Positions 59,705-64,000 of a stretch of 64,000 bases of DNA are shown in pieces. The translations under genes were made by a program, and so were the position numbers. Each line of letters begins with the position of its first letter. Position 1 is the stretch's first letter. The DNA comes from an uncultured Clostridia bacterium. Lineage in GTDB: Bacteria; Bacillota; Clostridia; TANB77; CAG-465. The notes beneath the pieces were generated by a model. The model saw only the letters and a program-made list of their open reading frames with translations, searched no databases and was not told where the DNA came from. Location: assembly GCA_944383015.1 (NCBI GenBank), contig CALWOC010000001.1, forward strand, positions 62,001 to 126,000, given 5' to 3'.

Positions 59705-62116
59705 ATGAAGAAAATTAAAGAGCTAAAAGCAAATAGCCTAAAAAATTCTTTTAATATTGATTCATTAAAATTTAATACAACTGAAGAAGTTGAACCCTTT
59801 AATGGTATTATTGGTCAAGAAAGAGCACTTGAAGCTATAAAATCTGCTATGCAAATACCGCAAAAAGGATTTAACTTATATATATCTGGTACATTAGGTA
59901 TAGGCAAAACTGCATACGCACTGTCTGTAGTAAATTCTTTAAGTGAAAAAATGCCAGTTCCTAAAGATTACTGCTATATAAATAATTTTGAAAATCCATT
60001 AGAACCTATTGCAATTGCTTTAGAGCCTGGTGAGGGAATGGAATTCAAACAAGATATGAATAGATTTATTAACTCTATTACAACAAGAATAAATAAAGAA
60101 CTTACTGGAGATATGTACGAAAAAGAAAAGAAAACTATTATTGACAGATATAAAAGAGCTAAAGAAAATATAATGCGTGAATTCGATAAATCTACTTATG
60201 AAAAAGGATTTAAGGTAAGAAATACAGAAAATGGAATATATTTCTCACCTGTACATAATGGTGTTGTTTTAGATGAGAAATCCTTTAAAGTACTTGATGA
60301 AAAAACAAAAAAATACTTTGAAGAAAAAAGTCCTGAAATTCAAGAACAAACTCTACAGGTACTAAAAGAAATTGATGCACTAGATAAAAAATGTGAACAA
60401 GTTTTAAAAGAATGGGAAAATAATCTTGCTACTTTTGCTGTTACACAATGTATGAGTGATTTAAAAATTAAATATAAGAAGAATCTTAAAATACAAAACT
60501 TTTTATACTCTATTCAAAGTGACGTTGTAAAAAATGTTGATTTATTTAAGAAAAATAGCCTTGAAAAAGATATGAGAAATGTAACAAATCCATATATGAT
60601 GCAACAGCTAATGCAAAGAAAAAATCAAAAACCATGGGAAAATTATAGAGTTAATCTTATAATTAATAACGACAGACTTCAACATGCACCAGTTATTCTT
60701 TGTAAGAATCCAAATTATTTTGATTTATTTGGTAAACTTGAATTTGAAACTACTCCACAAGGAACTAAAACAAATTATAGTATGTTAAAGCCAGGTCTTG
60801 TTCATAAAGCAAATGGTGGATATTTAATAATAAATGTACGTGATTTACTTGTTAGTGCTCCAACCTGGGAAGCTTTCAAACGTGTTCTTAGAAATCAAGA
60901 ATTATCAATTGATAGCTCTAGAGATATTAATCAGCCAATAACAATACTATCATTAAAACCAGAGCCAATTCCAATTAATATGCAAGTAATACTTATTGGA
61001 TCTGAACTACATTATCAGCAACTTTGTGCAAAAGATGCAGATTTTAAAAAGCTTTTTAAAGTAAAAGCAGATTTTGATGATAACTATGATAGAAATAAAG
61101 AAAATGTAAAAAAATTAATCCAATTTATAGCATATGTCTGTAAAAGAGACTCTCTTTTACCTTTTAATAAGGAAGGAGTAAAAGAAATCGTTGAATATAG
61201 TTCAAGATGTGCAGGAAACCAAAATAAACTTACTGCTATAATGCAAGATATATCAGATATTATAATTGAATCTAATTTTGTTGCAACAACAAATAGAAAA
61301 AAAGTAATATCTGATGTAGAAGTAAAAAAAGCTTTAGAATCTAAAGCAAAAAGATTTTCAAAATATAATGATGCATATAACAAAATGATAAGACAAGGAG
61401 ATATAATAATTTCAACTAGTGGCTCAAAAGTTGGCCAAATAAATGGTCTTACAATTGCTGTGACTGGAGATTGTTGCTTTGGTCAGCCTGTTAGAATTAC
61501 TGCAAATACATATATAGGAAAAAGTGGTGTTTTAAACATAGAACGTGAAGTTGCAATGAGTGGTACAACTCACTCTAAAGGTGTATACATTCTATCTGCA
61601 TACATTGGTGAAAAATATGCACAGGAAGTTCCTCTATCTCTTACTGCTAGTTTATGCTTTGAGCAATTATATAATCCAGTAGATGGTGATAGTGCTTCTT
61701 CAACTGAGCTTTATGCAATACTTTCTTCACTTTCTGATATTCCAATAAATCAGAGCCTTGCAGTAACCGGCTCAGTAAATCAAAAAGGTGAAATTCAACC
61801 AATTGGTGGTGTTACAGATAAAATTGAGGGATTCTTTAAAGTATGTAAAGAAAAAGGGCTAAATGGAGAAAATGGAGTATTAATTCCTTATCAAAATGTC
61901 AAAAACCTTACATTAAGTAATGAGGTTATAGATGCTGTTAAAGAAAATAAATTCCACATCTATCCTGTAAGTACCATTGATGAAGGTATAGAAATACTAA
62001 CTGGCGTCGATGCTGGTAAACTAGATGAAAATGGAAAATATCCAGTTGGAAGTATAAATTACTTAGTATCAGAGAAACTAAAAAAATATGCACAAAATAG
62101 TGCAAAATTTAATTAA
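59705..62116 (+). CDS. Lon-related AAA protease (AAA_32 type)
   Basis: An 803-residue ATP-dependent protease. P-loop ISGTLGIGKTAYALSVV near residue 55, a long insert (residues 130-330) typical of the archaeal/bacterial LonB-like branch, helicase-like LVHKANGGYLIINVRDLL near residue 365, and the C-terminal protease domain with the catalytic Ser in VDGDSASST near residue 655 and Lys in GGVTDKIEGF near residue 700. It lacks the N-terminal substrate domain of classical Lon. Start ATG 59705; GGAGG (59689-59693) is eleven bases ahead. Degrades damaged or regulatory proteins in the cytosol; targets unknown. Confidence 0.9.
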   Translation: MKKIKELKANSLKNSFNIDSLKFNTTEEVEPFNGIIGQERALEAIKSAMQIPQKGFNLYISGTLGIGKTAYALSVVNSLSEKMPVPKDYCYINNFENPLEPIAIALEPGEGMEFKQDMNRFINSITTRINKELTGDMYEKEKKTIIDRYKRAKENIMREFDKSTYEKGFKVRNTENGIYFSPVHNGVVLDEKSFKVLDEKTKKYFEEKSPEIQEQTLQVLKEIDALDKKCEQVLKEWENNLATFAVTQCMSDLKIKYKKNLKIQNFLYSIQSDVVKNVDLFKKNSLEKDMRNVTNPYMMQQLMQRKNQKPWENYRVNLIINNDRLQHAPVILCKNPNYFDLFGKLEFETTPQGTKTNYSMLKPGLVHKANGGYLIINVRDLLVSAPTWEAFKRVLRNQELSIDSSRDINQPITILSLKPEPIPINMQVILIGSELHYQQLCAKDADFKKLFKVKADFDDNYDRNKENVKKLIQFIAYVCKRDSLLPFNKEGVKEIVEYSSRCAGNQNKLTAIMQDISDIIIESNFVATTNRKKVISDVEVKKALESKAKRFSKYNDAYNKMIRQGDIIISTSGSKVGQINGLTIAVTGDCCFGQPVRITANTYIGKSGVLNIEREVAMSGTTHSKGVYILSAYIGEKYAQEVPLSLTASLCFEQLYNPVDGDSASSTELYAILSSLSDIPINQSLAVTGSVNQKGEIQPIGGVTDKIEGFFKVCKEKGLNGENGVLIPYQNVKNLTLSNEVIDAVKENKFHIYPVSTIDEGIEILTGVDAGKLDENGKYPVGSINYLVSEKLKKYAQNSAKFN

Positions 62117-62150
62117 TAAGAATTCTAGTATAAATAAAAGTTACTTATAT

Positions 62151-62180
62151 TAATAACGAGCACTAAAGTGCTCGTTATTA
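62151..62180. terminator. Bidirectional terminator (Lon-like protease / arginase)
   Basis: A perfect 13-base stem (62151-62163 with 62168-62180) with loop TAAA and a GC-rich top. It overlaps the stop of the convergent arginase gene. Confidence 0.85.
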
Positions 62181-63047
62181 TATATTATTTATTAAACTTT
62201 TTAAAATAGTTTTAGCAATTATCTTTGTTTTATTATCCACATCTTTTAAAGGATTAAATTCAACTAAATCTAACGACTTTAATTTATCTTTGTGTTTTAT
62301 TATCTCATCTACAGCCTCATATGCTTCTTCTAAAGTAATTCCATTTACAGCTGGTACTGATACTCCAGGACAAAGTTTAGGATCAATTACATCTAAATCA
62401 TAGCTTATATGCATACCTTGTGTACCGTCACATGCAATTTTTATTGCATCTTCCATTACAGCACTCATTCCCCTTTTATGTATCTCTTCAGTAGAAAAAA
62501 CTGTAACACCTGCATCTTTTAAATTCTCTATTTCAAGTGGATCAATATCTCTTCCTCCAACTATAACTGTATTTTTTGGCAAATATGTATTTGATTTATG
62601 AAAATTAACAAGTTCTTTTTTTTCATATCCTGCAATTGCTGCAAGTGGTAATCCATGTATATTTCCTGTTATTGTTGTATCAAAAGTATTAAAATCTCCA
62701 TGTGCATCAATCCAAATTATCCCTAATGATTTATTCTTCTTTATTGATGCTAATGCTGAAGCAATAACTAAACTATGATCTCCACCAAGTGTAAGTGGAA
62801 AATGATTTTTACTTATAACATCTAAAACTGTGTTATATAATTTTTCATTAAATTCATTTAATTTTAGTAAATTTTTCTTTTTATTATCTCTATCCTTTTC
62901 TTTATTTTCCTCATCAGCATATAATTTATATATAGCTCTTAAATTTTTCCCTTTTAAATCTTTAGTTAATTCATTTGGTCCTAAACAGGCTCCATCAACT
63001 GCTACTCCTAAGTCAGTACAAGCATTTATTATATCTATTTCTTTCAT
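62178..63047 (-). CDS. rocF: Arginase-family ureohydrolase (arginase-like)
   Basis: A 289-residue manganese hydrolase. LGGDHSLVIAS near residue 98, WIDAHGDFNT near residue 122 and SYDLDVIDP near residue 222 contain the metal ligands of the ureohydrolase family. Length and the stretch CPGVSVPAVNGITLEEAYE fit arginase (arginine to ornithine and urea) better than agmatinase, but the substrate is not proven. It lies 15 bases after the MurE gene in the same direction. AGAAGGAGA before the ATG. Confidence 0.88.
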   Translation of the reverse strand: MKEIDIINACTDLGVAVDGACLGPNELTKDLKGKNLRAIYKLYADEENKEKDRDNKKKNLLKLNEFNEKLYNTVLDVISKNHFPLTLGGDHSLVIASALASIKKNKSLGIIWIDAHGDFNTFDTTITGNIHGLPLAAIAGYEKKELVNFHKSNTYLPKNTVIVGGRDIDPLEIENLKDAGVTVFSTEEIHKRGMSAVMEDAIKIACDGTQGMHISYDLDVIDPKLCPGVSVPAVNGITLEEAYEAVDEIIKHKDKLKSLDLVEFNPLKDVDNKTKIIAKTILKSLINNI

Positions 63048-63062
63048 ATTCTCTCCTTCTTA

Positions 63063-64000
63063 TTAATTATGTCTTTTATCATACTCTTCCAAAAATTTTT
63101 CAGTATACTCTACATCTGATATACAAGGTAAATAATCATTACCATATTTTTGCCTAGTCTCTCTTCCTTTTCCAGTAAGTAATATAATTGTTGGCTTCTC
63201 CTCTTTTTCTGCATTTAAAATAGCGTCTTCTATTGCTTCTCCTCTTTCTTCTATTAAAGCATAGTTATTTGTATACTGTTTTACATATTTTGCTATATCA
63301 TTTGAAATGTCTATTACAGGTTCAGCACCAGGATCTTCTGCAACTATATATACAAAATCTGAATTTTGTCCTGCAATAATTCCTAAATCTTTTCTTCTTA
63401 GTAACGCCTTTTTACCAGGGCATCCAAATATAGACACAATTCTTCTTTCTGGATATTCTTCTTTTACTGAAGAAAATAATTTTTCAAAACTTAGTTTATT
63501 ATGCGCATAATCTACAAGTACAATTATCTTCATATCTTTTGTATGAAAAACTTCCATTCTACCACTAGATCTTGCAATTTCTAATCCTCTTTTTATATAC
63601 TTTACAGGTACATCCATAAGATATGTTGCAGCTATTGTTGCTAGTGCATTTTCAACATTAAATAATCCAGGCATAGTAAGCTTAAATTCCTCATCATATG
63701 TTGGAGTATGTACTTTAAAAATTGTATTAAATCCATCTTTTTTGATATCATAAGCATAAAAGTCCGCATCTTTTGTCTTCATAGAAAAAGTAAAAGCTCT
63801 TGCACTATCTCTTCTTGCAACTGCTAAAGTATTTAAAGCTAAATCTGCATCTAAATTAACAATAGCATTTTTAGTATTTTTAAACATCTTTAATTTAGAA
63901 TTATAATAATCTTCAAATGTTGGATGCTCTATCTCACTTATATGATCTTCACTAATATTCATAAATATACCTATATCAAAAAAAACATCTGATACTCTTT
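63063..64000 (-). CDS. murE: MurE-type UDP-MurNAc-tripeptide ligase, C-terminal part (cut by window edge)
   Basis: The frame is open to the window end; the ATG at 63962 is internal (the 12 codons before it read on in frame as VSDVFFDIGIF). It shows the Mur ligase pattern FMNISEDHISEIEHPTFEDY with the catalytic-region Asp-His, MPGLFNVENALATIAATY, VDYAHN and then GKGRETRQKYG. These fit the central and C-terminal domains of MurE (adding diaminopimelate or lysine). The Walker A of MurE should lie beyond the window. Confidence 0.85.
   Translation of the reverse strand, partial: RVSDVFFDIGIFMNISEDHISEIEHPTFEDYYNSKLKMFKNTKNAIVNLDADLALNTLAVARRDSARAFTFSMKTKDADFYAYDIKKDGFNTIFKVHTPTYDEEFKLTMPGLFNVENALATIAATYLMDVPVKYIKRGLEIARSSGRMEVFHTKDMKIIVLVDYAHNKLSFEKLFSSVKEEYPERRIVSIFGCPGKKALLRRKDLGIIAGQNSDFVYIVAEDPGAEPVIDISNDIAKYVKQYTNNYALIEERGEAIEDAILNAEKEEKPTIILLTGKGRETRQKYGNDYLPCISDVEYTEKFLEEYDKRHN

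Noticed and set aside
1-64000. tRNA, rRNA, CRISPR, prophage or insertion-sequence features
   Set aside because: Reading both strands I found no cloverleaf with CCA-type ends, no integrase or transposase motifs and no spaced direct repeats.

Overview
The window is very AT-rich DNA (protein-coding parts roughly 25-30% G+C where I counted by hand) from a low-GC Bacillota, most probably an anaerobic clostridium-like gut or sediment organism. Reasons: strong AGGAGG-type ribosome binding sites, CIRCE and CsoR operators of Bacillota type, MurE and other peptidoglycan genes, an AddA nuclease, and a standard code (TGA is used as a stop, so this is not a mycoplasma). I see no tRNA, rRNA, CRISPR array, insertion sequence or prophage. 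Most genes lie on the minus strand in short operons separated by perfect hairpin terminators.

Layout. 1-991: end of a MarR-ABC exporter operon. 1171-2364: two tandem plus-strand paralogs that look like degenerate HD-domain proteins, the second of clearly different base composition. 2403-6249: an ABC-2 exporter pair, a TVP38-type membrane protein and a CmpB-type membrane protein. 6388-8845: a zinc/cadmium efflux operon (ArsR/CadC-type regulator, HMA protein, P-type ATPase) with its operator inside the promoter. 9026-15148: small enzymes (nitroreductase, thioesterase, GIY-YIG, acetyltransferases, DUF362 protein, two phosphoesterases, YihY protein). 15242-19888: divergent clpB and htpG with a mirrored pair of HrcA/CIRCE operators. 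19930-25299: a copper operon (csoR-copZ-copA) that runs on without an evident break into an HD protein, TcdA, a TtcA-like thiolase and an acetyltransferase.

25411-35473: a membrane-bound XRE regulator, Nudix, GNAT, an ABC-F ribosome-protection gene, a PPC-domain protein, a kinase, an RlmD-type methyltransferase, two tiny plus-strand genes (one extremely Cys/Gly-rich) and uvrA. 35596-39907: methyltransferase, phosphatase, glycosyltransferase, three small orphan or DUF proteins and an rRNA methyltransferase. 39916-51855: parvulin, mfd, ligA, pgsA, pgeF and addA, an information-processing and repair block. 51988-53603: tsaE-tsaB-rimI on the plus strand. 53614-58744: a transcription unit of its own with a 1675-residue protein of unknown function and, overlapping its 3' end in another frame, a previously easily missed 49-residue gene with an ideal ribosome binding site. 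58840-64000: an anchored helical protein, a Lon-like protease, arginase and the 3' part of murE.

Most novel items: the 1675-residue protein plus overlapping 49-residue gene; the paired pseudo-HD proteins that both carry Met-Asn where His-Asp is expected; the Cys/Gly-rich small membrane protein; the twin CIRCE control of clpB/htpG; and the copper operon that continues into tRNA-modification genes.
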